A stretch of DNA of 64,000 nt, from positions 58,135,789-58,199,788 of the forward strand of contig CM037777.1 in assembly GCA_021229015.1 (NCBI GenBank), written 5' to 3'. The notes under the pieces are model-generated. The model saw only the letters and a list, made by a program, of their open reading frames with translations, ran no database searches and was not told the DNA's origin. The position numbers and the translations under genes were made by a program. Below are positions 48,750 to 60,420 of this stretch, piece after piece. Numbering within the stretch: position 1 is the stretch's first letter; every line of letters starts with the position of its first letter. This DNA comes from Solen grandis. Lineage: Eukaryota; Mollusca; Bivalvia; Adapedonta; Solenidae.

Positions 48750-49059
48750 TTTGTTATTTGGGTTTAACTTCCCGCTGACAGTATTTCAGTCATTTGGAGA
48801 TTATGTCTATTTGAGACAGGCATACTGCTGCCAAACTGCAATATCATGCTGTAGACAAGAGACATGATACCACACCTAGTCACATTATCCTGACATGGGA
48901 CCAATCAGTCCTGGAACAACCCTTTTCTACGCTAAGCGCCAAGGAAGAATGCTTTACAAGTACCATTTTTTAAGACATTGATATGTTGTGGCCATGGATG
49001 AAACCCACAACTTCCTGATAACAGAGTGGACTCTCTAACCACTGGGCCACAGGGACCAG
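48750..49059 (-). mobile_element. SINE of the second family, inverse copy
   Basis: It begins with a tail-like TTTGTTATTTGGG, then the complement of the body (AGTATTTCAGTCATTTGGAG), and ends with a degenerate tRNA-like head (complement of GGTCCCTGTGGCCCAGTGGT). Confidence 0.55.
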
Positions 49060-49746
49060 TCCTGTGACCTTGATGTTGAATTTCATGTTATAAGCAATCA
49101 TTCAGTCAAATACATGATTACAATTTTGAAAATTATGAATTTATTGACTAGTACATGAAATGGCCTGTGGCCTTTATCTTGTACAAATGGCACTGTGTCA
49201 AGGTCCAAAAACATTCTACAGTCAAAAGTAACCTTTGTGCAAATCCTGTGTTTCAACAGTCATTAAGGTTAAAAAGATGGGTCAGAAAAGAATTTAGCAC
49301 TTACTTTGCCCTTGACCTTGAAGAACAAGTGACCTATTGTCAAGGTCAGGGCATGGCATACTGTCTGGTCATAAGCAATTTGTGTAAGAAGGTTATGAAG
49401 TTATGGGAAGATAGAACATACTATTCAGCATACATGTGGCTTTGAGCAAATGACTTTGGGTCAAATTCAAGACGCACTCTCATAAGCAACATATGTCATA
49501 ACCAGCCAAAGCCTTAACACGAAACTGGGACAGGCAAGGTTGACAAAAACAGGCAGGTGGACATGGGGCTTCCTATATACCCACCAAAATTTCACTACAG
49601 TTTTATAGATATGTTCAATAGAAAAAGCAAAAAAAAAAACTAGCAAGAATCTAGGTACTGTAGGTACAAAAAACAATAGTGAGCTATTCTAAACACCACA
49701 TATGCATTTCTTTTTTATATACAGCTGCCTACGACATTATTTTTGA

Positions 49747-49996
49747 GTGGCCTCCTTGGCCGAGGGGGTAAAATTGCTGACTTTAGCACTCACCCAGCCC
49801 CTCACCACGTGGGTTCGAATCCCAACAGGGCCATTTGGATTTTCATGTGAGGAAGCCTTCCAGCTGGCTTGCTGTAGAATGGTGGTTCTACCAGGATGCC
49901 TCCGTGCAATCGGGGTCTTCCTCCACCTATAATTAGCTGTATAATTAGTGCTATAAAACTGAAACACTGTCAAAGCGGTGGGAAACTCAAATAGTC
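49747..49996 (+). mobile_element. tRNA-derived SINE, second copy of the same family
   Basis: It has GTGGCCTCCTTGGCCGAG with an A box, the B box GGGTTCGAATCC at 49811-49822, and the same body (GTGAGGAAGCCTTCCAGC, ATCGGGGTCTTCCTCC) and tail (GGAAACTCAAATAGTCA) as the copy at 17.9 kb. It lies in the OCIA-gene intron between exons 2 and 3. Confidence 0.78.
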
Positions 49997-50136
49997 ACAT
50001 TATTTTTTAACCCTGAACCTACTTCTGAAATCGGTATTAAAATTGTTATTTTATCTATATCTATACATACTTATATATCTAGCAAGAGTATAAATGTTAT
50101 AACAATTTGCAATAGTTTCATTTAAATAAAACTTAC

Positions 50137-50206
50137 TGTTTGAGAAAAAACCTGCTCTTTTCTCCTCTTTTGCTATTTCTAGTTCCCTGGGGGTTAACTG
50201 AATATC
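50137..50206 (-). CDS. OCIA-domain gene, exon 2
   Basis: On the - strand the acceptor CTGTTTCAG precedes 50206 and donor GTAAGT follows 50137. The 70 nt read DIQLTPRELEIAKEEKRAGF then FSN, and end with the first base of a Ser codon. The TPRELEIAKEE segment aligns with the helix that precedes the first membrane segment in OCIA proteins. The frame stays open upstream to an ATG at 50248, but that stretch contains the acceptor and is intron. Confidence 0.75.
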
Positions 50207-50397
50207 CTGAAACAGATTTGAAAAACAGTAAAAAATAAATAGTTCCATTTCTGGTCACCCGATGACCCCCTCTTTTTTTTTTTATGACCAACCCTAAAGT
50301 TTTTTTACCTTTCTGCCTTTAAAAAAGAATATTTCCTACCTTTTAACCTTTCATTTCATGTAAAAAAAAATAAATAAAAAAATAAATAAATAAAAAT

Positions 50398-51421
50398 AAC
50401 AAGAGGGCCAAGATGGCCCTAGATCGCTCACCTGAGAAAAGTATCATTCATTGCCTGTACAAAACAGATTGCTTCAGAATTAAGATGATGAGGTGAAACA
50501 ATGTTCAGGAATTTTCTGACCCCATCCACAAAAGATATCATCATGACAAACATTCTGCCAAATTTTGAGGATGATTGGACCAAAAATGTTGCCCTCAGAG
50601 TATAAACAAGATTTTTCTAAGATTTGACCTACTGACCTACATTTCTATCCAGCCCCACCCATTTTCAAACTGGTTCGAGATATCATCATGACAAACAATC
50701 TGACCAAGTTTGAGGAAGATTGCATCAAAACTGTGGCCTTTAGTGTGTAAACAAGATTTTTCTAAGATTTGACCTATTGACCTACTTTTCGGTCCGGCCC
50801 TGCCCATTTTCGAAAGGGCTCAAGATATCATCAAGACAAACATTCTGACCACGTTTGAGGAAGATTGGATTAAAATTGTAGCCTCTAGTGTGTAAACAAG
50901 ATTTTTCTAAGATTTGACCTACTGACCTACTTTTTGATCCAACCTGACCCATTTTCGAAAGGGTTCAAGATATCATCAAGACAAACATTCTGACCAAGTT
51001 TGAGGAACAAAATTGTGGCCTCTAGTGTGTAAACAAGATTTTTTTTTCCCTGACCTACTTTTTGATCCAACCTGACCCTTTTCGAAAGGGAAACATTCTG
51101 ACCAAGTTTGAGGAAGATTGGATTAAAATTGTGGCCTCTAGTGTGTAAACATCAAAATTGTTGATGGACGACAAGATTTTTCTAAGATTTGACCTACTGA
51201 CCTACTTTTTGATCCAACCTGACCCATTTTCGAAAGGGTTCAAGATATCATCAAGACAAACATTCTGACCAAGTTTGAGGAAGATTGGATCAAAACTGTG
51301 GCCTCTAGTGTGTAAACATCAAAATTGTTGACGGACGACGGACGACTGACGACGGACGACGGCCGACGGACAATCAAGTATCCCAAAAGCTCACCCTGAG
51401 CTATGCTCAGGTGAGCTAAAA
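50398..51421 (-). mobile_element. GCTCACCTGAG-family element, inverse copy
   Basis: It starts AACAAGAGGGCCAAGATGGC and ends CAGGTGAGCTAAAA, the mirror of the copy at 7.6-9.5 kb. Monomers are about 145 bp apart (CAAGATTTTTC at 50607, 50752, 50897). A GACGGACGAC microsatellite lies near its right end. Confidence 0.7.
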
Positions 51422-51429
51422 ATCCTGAC

Positions 51430-54268
51430 CTTCCGATCCTCTATTTTATTTGCTGGAGACCAGAAACAGAACTATTTTTCTTTTTACCATTGTATTTGAG
51501 CATATAGAGATGACATATATGTAGTAAATATAACAGAAACTGCATGCATGCATGAGCCCAATCATCAATCACTGCATAATTTTTACAGTGACACATAGCA
51601 GGGATTTTTTTCCCCCCATCATCGTGGTGGGGCATTCATAGGCATCTTCTTCTCTAATAATGTCTTGACATTCATGTTGTTTTCCCCAAAATTGCATTTA
51701 CCTCAGCATTTTTCCTTCCCTATACTTGAGAGAATGTGCTTTTTCTCCCATACTTATCATCTTCCCAATCATCAGAATAAGAGCCCTGTATGTGTAACCT
51801 CAAATTGAGTTGTGATTCATCTTGGATTGCAAACAGAGTCACAAGGCCTGTTCAAGGCTTTTGCAAATGTACAACCAATTTCCCAATCTCATGATTTGTG
51901 TTTCTTTTTTCCCAATTACCTTATTTTCACGATTAAAAATTCCAAACCTGAAAGCTACAGGACCCCTTCCCAGTAGGCTGAAAAAAAATTGCTGGTTGTA
52001 ATATGTATATCTACATCATCCAGTGTCACACCTGAAATTGCATCTGCCAGGCTCCACACAACTCTGGTGGTGAGTCACCCAGATAAATACTCTCTCAGAT
52101 CAGTCACATGGTATGGACAATAGTGTGTAATTGCATACATTCTGAATGTTTGGTCTTTCACACCCATCTCCGACTGTGGACATCTTGTTGATTGCTTTAC
52201 TCCTTGGTACTTATTTAACGTTGGAAGTCCTAATTGCTCCCCTGACCATACTCTGCCAATTTTCTTGTTTTAATCGTAGTCTCGCAATATTTTATCACAT
52301 GTGCAAGCAACCGTGAGAAAGTTTTACTTTGTTTCAGTAAATAAACTCAGAAGATTTTTGTATGAAAATATGATTCAAAGGATAAATACTTTAAAATTGC
52401 AAATTTATCTTACACTCCTCTTTTTATGCGTTTTTCTTAATACAATATTATTTCAAAGCAGAATGGCCCTTCAACCCTAAAATTATTTGAAAATAAGTAT
52501 CTTGGAAATTCCATCTGCTGTGTTTACATACTTATAAATGGAAGTAAGGGTGTTAAGGTATACCGTATGATGATTTATCGCAGTATTTTCTTTACGGTAC
52601 AGTTCATAGTACGCTCCCAGGTCTGCACGGTACACTACGGTATTATTAATTATAGCGGCTTCCTGTCGGTCAACAAAGCAATATTTTTTACCTCTGAGAA
52701 ATAAAAATTCTCTTAACAATATGATTTTCCCATCCATTAACTTAAAAGAAAACAAAAGGGAAAGTAAATAACGCATATTGCTCTACTTTGTACTTTACTT
52801 AAATGAAAGCACTTGCTGTGGGCAGTTAAAAAATTCAATAAAAAGGCAGTCATTATTGGAATGTTATCCAAACAACACACATTCTAATGCTTCCTAATTA
52901 TGCAATGATACAGAATACACGAATAGTATCATTCATAATGTCGGTTAACATCTTTCATGCTCTCTACCGGCTACTGTTTTACGTTGCATAATCATCACAA
53001 TGGTGGCCATATGCGATAAACATCAACAATGTTTGATGACCTCTGTATTTTTTAATCAATTTAATTGATTGATCAGTTTGCCTTTTGAGTAAAAGAGCGA
53101 AATTTCAACAGGTAACTGCATGAAAGATACCGATTTATATAAAATGGGATCAATTAAATGCCTTGAATGATGCAAATTATCGCTAATCGAACATCTGAAA
53201 TCAAAACTTCATCCGATTGGAACTGCAGGTGTTTTTTCTTTAGTAAAAATATGGATGCTTCAACTTCAAGAATCATCTTTAGTGATTTCATTGAAAATAT
53301 TTAAGTTATTGTCTTGCTGGTCAACATCTATTATGGAATAAGCATTTAAAATAAGTCTTATAAGTTTAATCAAGTTTCTGCAATAAATATGACACTATTA
53401 TGTACTTGATTGCACAACTTAATTTGTATTTATTATGGTAAAAACTAATATATTAAACAATTAAGAATTTATATTTGTTTCTTAATTATTTATTCTTCAT
53501 TTAAAGATAGGAAACAAGGTTGACTTAACTTAAAGGCCCGTATCATGATACTTATGGTATCATGACCACTGTATTGCTATATGTATGATATCATTGGGTA
53601 AGCGTAACGTTACACCCTTAAATGGAAGTCATATGTGAACAATTCATAACTCCTATGATGTCACTTAGGTGGAGAACAAACAAAATAATGGCATATTTGA
53701 CTCCTAATGTGATAAATTTTATTTTCGAGTTAATTCTGGCTCGTCCTCGGGCAGCTGGATATACGGTAGGATTTTCTTTAAGAAAAAGAGAAAGAAAGCA
53801 AAGAATCCGTATTAATACAAAAGGTATGGTTCTTGCTGTCTATGTAGTAATGCCTGATACCACACATTGATCCCAATTCCCTTAAATGATATCAACTTAC
53901 ATGATTAGGTAATCTAAGAAAGACCAATAAAGATCACTGTTTCGGAAGGGTTCTAAGCAGAAAAAGCTCTTCAGAGACCTATTTCTCAATGGTAACATCA
54001 CAACAATTTTGGTGCTGTTTACATGGCCTATTTTCATGCGCATCTCTGTTTCAACCTTATATTAATCTACCACAGCATTCACTCCCCCTCTAAAATTAAA
54101 ATTACCTTAACTGCTTTAAAAAGGATGCAGGTTGCTGCAACAACAGTCAAGCATAAATCATTTATGATATCTTCATATAATAAAAAAAAATGAAACTTTA
54201 TATGTTAGGTATGTTAAGAAGATTCAAGGATCCTTCCTATTACACTTGCGAGAGGGGCTGGCAGTGTG
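51430..54268. other. First intron of the OCIA-domain gene, nothing recognised
   Basis: No exon or complete repeat found between the 50.4-kb element and the MULE. The open frame at 53622-53870 has no coding-like features. Confidence 0.5.
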
Positions 54269-54501
54269 CAGAAATAGGAGTAGGAGTAGGAGTAGGACAA
54301 CTGCCCCTTAGGACAACTGCCCCATAGGACAACTGCCCCTAGGACAATTGCCCCTGTGGACAACTGCCCCTTAGGACAACTGCCCCTTAGGACAATTGCC
54401 CCTACCCATAATAAAAGTTCAATATATTATATAATATTATAAATAAATGTATTATAATTTATAATACATATATTTATTTCATATTTTATTTTCTTCTTCT
54501 T

Positions 54502-54933
54502 CTACATTGTGTTTGAATGTTTGTGTGTTTCTGTCTGTCTTGGTTCTTTTGGGAGGCTTCCTTTCTTCTGTCTACGGATGTTTCGTTTGACAGTATCCAG
54601 TTTCCCGAAGGCAGTACGTGCTTCAGCAGAACATGTCTGTAGAACATCAGCTATAATCTGGCATGGTCGTCCTCTGTTGATGGGGATGTTTTCCTTCACA
54701 TTCATCATGGCCTTGGCTACTTCCACAGCACCATCATCCCTTTCTTGACTATGGGGAGTTGTAGAAAGGACTTCTTTCACCTCAGCATCAGTTGTAGCAG
54801 CACCTTTGCATGAATACGCTCGTCTCTTTGAACATTCCCAACGAATTCTGTTTTTGCCAGTGTTCTTCTTGGTGTACATGTAACCTTCAAAGCATAACTT
54901 CAAACCACCTCTCTCATTCTTGATGATGTCCAT
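54502..54933 (-). CDS. FLYWCH zinc-finger frame of the MULE
   Basis: A 143-codon frame. Residues about 10-50 have the FLYWCH pattern: LCFEGYMYTKK, then IRWECSKRRAYSCKG with the W-x-C and C spacing, and AATT. A zinc-binding His is expected after VLSTTPHSQ. The later part (INRGRPCQIIADVLQTCSAE and KRNIRRQKKG) resembles the region after FLYWCH fingers in invertebrate MULE proteins. The transposase domain is missing. It is probably transposon-derived and not a host gene. Confidence 0.6.
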   Translation of the reverse strand: MDIIKNERGGLKLCFEGYMYTKKNTGKNRIRWECSKRRAYSCKGAATTDAEVKEVLSTTPHSQERDDGAVEVAKAMMNVKENIPINRGRPCQIIADVLQTCSAEARTAFGKLDTVKRNIRRQKKGSLPKEPRQTETHKHSNTM

Positions 54934-55159
54934 GATTATGGTAGGGACAATATAAGAATAAAATCAAAACTTCAACTTATAAGAGTAGGCAGGGGCTATT
55001 CATTATCAGTTTGCGAAGTGATAATTCACTTACATACAATTGTACATTTGAAGTTATATGTAATTAAATTAAAGAAAGAACCTTTGATCATCAAAAGTTC
55101 TAACATCATCAACTGCAAACAACCATACTAAAATGAAAAACATGTTAACACTAGATGTG

Positions 55160-56616
55160 GGTGTTCCTCGGAACACTTGTGTCGCCTGCATTTAAGCATG
55201 TTTGATGAAAGAATTGACCAGAAAATCGATCTTTTGACAAATTATTGATAAAGCATAATCTATTTTGTGAGGTACAAAATAACACACACACACACACATA
55301 TATATACATATTTTTTTTTTTTTTTTGGGGGGGGGGGGGGGGGGGAAAAAATTTCAAACAGTGCAAATGTAATAATTTTCCCGAGCACTTTCGACTATAC
55401 AGTCTTCATCAGAGGAGTGTCAGAATGACTATGAATTCAAAACATTAACTGTAAGAAAAATTATGACGTCATTAAGCACTTATGACGTTAATTATATATA
55501 TGTTGCAAGTTTGTAGTCATCATTATCATTATTGAGTTATCATTCTTGTGTACTGCACTCAGACCAATGAGATCTATCTACTATAAATGTTTAAGGCAAC
55601 ACTTTACAAGTTATGCACCACACAAGAATTGATTAATCTTTGTAAATTTAAAAAAAAACCAAAAAAAAAACAAAGGGAAATTACTCCAAAAATACAACAG
55701 TTATCATTTTAACCTTTCCACCTGTGAGGTTTCAAAGTAATACCTCAAATACTTTTCGTGTTATGCTCCAGACAAAAATGAAGTCTGAGTATCAACAAAG
55801 GGCAATAACTCAAGGAAAAAGAGAAACATAGTTATCATTCATGTGCACTGCACTCAGACCATTGAGATCTATGAAGTTTCAAGTCAACACCTCAAATACG
55901 TTTCCCCAAATTAAAAAACAAAGGGAAATAACTCAGAAAATAAAACAGAGTTACCATTCTTATGCACTGCACTACAAATCCATGAGATCTTTCCATCTAT
56001 GAAGTTTCAAAGCAATATTTCAAATACTTTTTATGTTATGCTCCTGACAAAAATAAAGACTGAGAATCAACAAAGGACAATAACTCAGGAGAAAAGAAAG
56101 TGAGAGTTATCATTTTGTGAACTGCACTCCTCTTCAATGAGATCTATCTATCTTAAAGTTTTAAGTCAGCACCTCAAATACTTTTTGAGTTATGCCCTGG
56201 ACAAAAATTAAGACTGAAAATCAACAAAGGGCATTAACTCAGAAAATATGAAAGTCAGAGTTATCATTCTTGTGCACTGCACTCCACCTCAATGTGATCT
56301 ATCCATGTTTTAAGTTTCAAGGTGATACCTCAAATACTTTTTGAGTTATGGTCCGGACAAAAATAAAATCTCAGAATCAACAAAGGGTAATAACTCAGAA
56401 AATACGAAAGTCAGAGTTATCATTCTTGTGCACTGCACTCCACCTCAATGTGATCTATCCATGTTTTAAGTTTCAAGGTGATACCTCAAATACTTTTCGA
56501 GTTATGCTCCGGACAAGAAAGTGTGACGCCGACGACGCCGACGACGACGACGACGACGACGACGGACAAAGTGATCCCTATGTGTCTGCCATGCTATGCA
56601 GGCGACACAAAAATTG
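55160..56616 (-). mobile_element. TTTGTCCGGAGC-family element nested in the MULE
   Basis: Bounded by GTGTTCCTCGGAACACTTGT with GTCGCCTGCA and by GTGATCCCTATGTGTCTGCC with GGCGACAC. Monomers with CCTCAAATACTTTT recur at roughly 130-156 bp. A GAC microsatellite lies at about 56523-56565. Between 55282 and 55345 are CA, T16 and G19 runs. Confidence 0.62.
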
Positions 56617-57504
56617 CTGATTCCAATTAATCTGAGAAAAATTATTGAAAACAAGAAACGATCAGGTGTGAAATACTACCTATAAAAACTACTATTGTTA
56701 TCTTGTTTTACTTAAAAAGGTTTGTAAACAGGGCAATGTGTCAATGATTTTTAATGATTAATCTATTGAGTAAAGATTTGTTTTCTTAATTACGTAATGA
56801 ATTTCTTTATTTGTATTTAAAGCTTTTCTTTGATGCAAAGGTGTAAAAAAATTCTCAAACAGGTGGTGATAGCAACCACCCTCTCTAATTATACTGATGA
56901 AAGCAAAATAATGAATGACAATATATTATTTTCTATTATTAAAGCTATGCATATTTCCATGTTTTTATAATAAATAAACATGCATATTATAATTTTATTT
57001 AATAATTATCTGAGAGAGAGAGGGGATGGGAGGGGGAGAGGGATGAAGAATATTCAAAAACATTTCTTTTTTTTTGCATACAGTGAAAAAAAATTCAATT
57101 GTTTATCAATGTACATGTTCAGTTCAATATACACAAGAATCAGTGGTACATAAATCTTAATGTATAAATATGTAATATTTTAAAAGTAGGGGCAATTGTC
57201 CTCTTTTTCATTAAAACTCAGGGGCAATCGTCCTAGGGGCAGTTGTCCTAGGGGCAGTTATCCTAAGGGGCTATTGTCCTAAGGGGCAGTTGTCCGTACC
57301 CCCAGAAATAGATAGGTAGGTTTGGGGACGTTTTCACTGCAAAGGGGCGATTTAACTTGAGACGAGTCTTCACCGGATACCCTTCTCCTGGGACACTTAT
57401 CGTACCTACATTGCTTTCATTTGTTACTTTCTTTCATTTTTTATAATTTATTTCTCTTAAGTGATTACATACAACGATAAGAGAGGCATAAGCTTTTAAC
57501 TCAC

Positions 57505-57507
57505 CAT
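57505..57507 (-). CDS. Proposed start exon of the OCIA-domain gene (ATG then donor)
   Basis: On the - strand an ATG in good context (AAC-ATG-G) is followed at once by donor GTGAGT. Its phase 0 matches the phase-0 start of the next exon (50206), giving a protein beginning MDIQLTPRELE. That lines up with the position of the OCIA-domain start. This is an inference from phase and spacing; an additional coding exon between 50.2 and 57.5 kb, or another start, remains possible. Confidence 0.4.
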
Positions 57508-57929
57508 GTTAGTACCCAGCTAACCGGTATTATGAAATTAACGACCTCAAACTCAATATTATAAGAGTTACTTCCCTTCAAAGGATTCGGTTGTAATAAT
57601 TTAAAGGACTGTGATTTTGCGAAGTTTATTTATGTTAAACTTACTAACTAATTAACTAACTAGAAAACAACAAATTTTATTTCTGGTCGATATATATAAT
57701 AATTAAATTAGTGGTGTAACCAGTAAAAGTGTCAAAATTTATTTGTTGATTAGAGTCAACACAGATTCCTACGGAATCTTGTTAGGGACATCGGAATCAT
57801 GACTTAAGGAAAATACACTATTAATGCTCTGTGTAAAAATCATGCAGTTATATCATTACATAGCACGGCTGACCTCTCATTGGCGTTTATAAAGAAGCCA
57901 ACTTGTCCATTCACAGCCATTATGATAGT

Positions 57930-59100
57930 GTCCATTACGTCTCAAGTCCACTACTGCGTAGTCCTCATATGTATACCCATAATTTGTGATATCGTTCTAC
58001 TTTCGATTTGGCGATATCCCCTACGGAGAGGCGTGACAACCAGTACCAAAAATATCATATTGCACCGAGCGGCTAATTTATGGGTCTAACTACCCAATTA
58101 CTGTATAACAGGAGATATTCTAATATGAAGGTCCTGTGTATAACTACGGCGTTTTCTAAAGACTCACAGCTGTTTACTGGTCTTTATGTTTGAACTACTG
58201 GATGGTTTTTATGATCAAATAGGTAGATTGAAATTGTTCTTCCAATACATAGTTCCCATATCAGAGACTATCGATCCCTACTCTTGGCGACCATCTTCAA
58301 AGGCAAATGAATATAGATCTTCACACACACACACACACACACAAATAAATAAATAGATAAATAAAAAAAAAAAAATAAATAAATAAATAAAAAAGTGTAA
58401 CTTTTCTGGTTGTACAGTTTTTACCTTTAACTTTATCAAAATATTATTTTCATATTTAAAATAAATAATCAAAGCTTTTTAATTTGACATAAATTTCAGT
58501 AAGAAAGGTTGAAAATAAAAGCTCAGTGGTGATTTAAAAACAGCAAGTATTCTCAACTTTCGGTCTGCATTAACTTAATCCTCACAAGATGGCTGCCAAA
58601 AAGTGTCCTATCAGTGCCTTTCACATTACACGAGAACTATGTATTGACAATAATGCAGAGAGACATTCACGGCGAAACTCCTATTTTATGATTATATATG
58701 ATATCCTAAAATAATTTATTCAAACCAATGAAACGGATGCTTTTCCGAACTCTTCGGTTGTTCGGCCAAAATCTTTTTTATACAGCTTACCGCCCCAAAA
58801 ATATCTATATCATAAGTGAATTCCGCACAAAGATAAGGCGACCGTTCTTTAGCTTGACACAATGCTTTTTTTCATGGCGATACCGCAAAGATGATCTCTG
58901 GGCATTGGTATCACACGGGCTCTGTACGGCTGTGGGTTAACTAGTAACGAACTACTTCGACCGGAGCGGGCACATCGTCGCTTAGTCCCATCGGCGCGAC
59001 ATGATATAGTTTTGGTACTGGCTGTTTGTAGGGGATAGCGCCAATCTGAAAGTAGCGCGCTATCATAAATTACGGGAACACAAACGTGGACTACCCCCGC
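57930..59100. repeat. Diverged inverted duplication
   Basis: The stretch 57930-58080 (GTGATATCGTTCTACTTTCG, TTTGGCGATATCCCC) and the complement of about 58960-59100 (TATGATAGCGCGCTACTTTC, GATTGGCGCTATCCCC) are related. Both translate to similar strings (WRYPL), but without longer conservation this is a repeat and not evidence of a gene. Confidence 0.4.
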
Positions 59101-59106
59101 TATATT

Positions 59107-59260
59107 AAGGTAAAGTCCCTGTAATTGTTCCGTCTTGGACCACTTATCCTCGACCAAGATAACCAAAGTGCCCTAATGAAACATTAGGAAACCTTGGTTA
59201 TCTCCGAAAAAGTCTATGAGGTCCGAAATGTAGCGGAACCATTACAGGGACTTTACCTTA
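59107..59260. mobile_element. 154-bp MITE with 27-bp inverted ends
   Basis: TAAGGTAAAGTCCCTGTAAT then GTTCCG at the left; the same on the complementary strand from 59260. An inner AAGATAACCAAAG / CTTGGTTATCT pair continues the fold. Confidence 0.65.
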
Positions 59261-59537
59261 AATGCATGCAAGGTCTTGGTATCCGGTAAGCTTGATATTG
59301 TTAGCTGCAACAGACCATAGGAAACTCACCTTCTTCGGCCAACTATGTCGTTTGAGTCGAAACTGTGCTGTCGAAGGTCGAAGAACTTTTTACATACATA
59401 CAGTACAACGCCACTATATCGCGGACTGTGATCTAGTGTCCATAAACATGCTATAGAAAGAGGTAGATTCTAAAATAAAACAAGAGATGGTAGAAAATAT
59501 TCAAAATGTAATATGTTTCACAAGGCGAGGGAAATAT

Positions 59538-59613
59538 GCAGCCCGATCTAGACTCGAAGCCGGGGCCTGTCATTGACAGACCGAAAGCTCTTCTGACTGA
59601 GATACCCGGCCGC
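59538..59613 (-). other. tRNA-like head of a SINE
   Basis: On the - strand it reads GCGGCCGGGTATCTCAGTCA (A box), then GGCTTCGAGTC (B box). It is too degenerate for a tRNA gene, and no clear body follows. Confidence 0.45.
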
Positions 59614-60420
59614 TTTCATATGATTTGTTCAAATTGTGAGTTGAGTTATAAGTACCGTAACATACATGTAAAGTTGAAAACGAATATCACCTTTTACTTG
59701 TCTGTTCAAAGAAAAAAATGATTCCCTAAATAATTTTACACTTTGCCCTCTAAAAATGAAATTGTATCATTAATGCAAACTGATAATATAAAGATATTAA
59801 AGAATTTAGGAAAATTTATTTATTATGTATTTATGAAAGAGCGGTAATAAATACAAAAATATATTCGTATCTACATGCATTAAATTATTTACTCGTTTCG
59901 TTAGGCGGTATAATTAAATAATATTTTACTTTTCAGGTACTTGTATAGTCAATGTGAAGTTTGCGATGAACGTGTAATTGTTTAGGCCAATAAAATAGCT
60001 TGACTTGACATGAACACATTTACCCTATATTTAACTTATTTAAATATGATAATGTGTGTAAGCCAAAATAGCAGAATTATATTAGCGTATTTCAGTGAAA
60101 GAGGTTTATCTTTATAACGCAATATTGCCGATTGAGACTATTTAACTAAAAACATATATTTTTAATCGAATTCATGCGAGCAAGCATATACATTACATAT
60201 CACATTTGCTGCCTCATTATACTAGTCTTACGCTGTCAGTGCTGATCAATGTGCTAAGTGGATTTCCTATTTCGATTTTTGCACACTTAATTATGTTACG
60301 TGTACTGATAATTTTGTTGTGAGCAGTCTTCACTTCGTTATGTGGATATTTTATTATGTAATGTGTACTGATCATGCACTTCATTTTGGTAGGTGCACAG
60401 ATTAATTTGTTGTATAAACA

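Larger units (their letters stand above)
54278..57302. mobile_element. Mutator-like (MULE) DNA element with iterated terminal repeats
   Basis: The two ends carry clusters of GGACAACTGCCCC (left, 54297-54412) and the inverse GGGGCAGTTGTCC (right, 57187-57295). The outer boundaries are flanked by an identical 9-bp sequence, CAGAAATAG, at 54269-54277 and 57303-57311, the target-duplication length of Mutator-like elements. Inside are a FLYWCH-type frame and a nested tandem-monomer element (about 55,160-56,616). No DDE transposase frame is seen, so it is probably non-autonomous. It lies in the first intron of the OCIA-domain gene, about 200 bp downstream of the proposed start exon. Confidence 0.72.
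41984..57507 (-). other. OCIA-domain-containing gene (OCIAD-like), eight exons
   Basis: OCIA-domain proteins are small membrane proteins of mitochondria and endosomes (OCIAD1, OCIAD2, fly Asrij). The seven confident exons give 216 residues in one frame with phase-matched GT-AG introns. Two hydrophobic stretches are visible, SVPFAALGGFFSYSLL and SIASVGFAALLGHVIG, with the spacing of the OCIA domain. A hydrophilic, Ser/Pro-rich tail follows. The last residues read RRNKYGDEIIED, very like the NKYGD-containing end of OCIAD1. The usual Cys and ESFW-R part before the first helix is replaced by EEKRAGFFSNS, so this is a divergent member. The length is near the usual 150-250 residues. The gene is convergent with MGAT4. 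Confidence 0.72.

Noticed and set aside
53622..53870. An 82-codon open frame on the + strand
   Set aside because: No domain, splice context or similarity seen; the length is expected by chance in this window.
57880..58089. Similar peptides (WRYPL) at 57.9 kb (+) and 59.0 kb (-), hinting at a gene pair
   Set aside because: The DNA itself is an inverted duplication; coding conservation beyond that is not visible.
58589..58714. Small ORF in good context (CAAG-ATG-GCTGCC), MAAKKCPISAFHITREL onward, possibly a first exon divergent from the OCIA gene
   Set aside because: No good donor within the frame and no recognisable continuation; left as unsupported.
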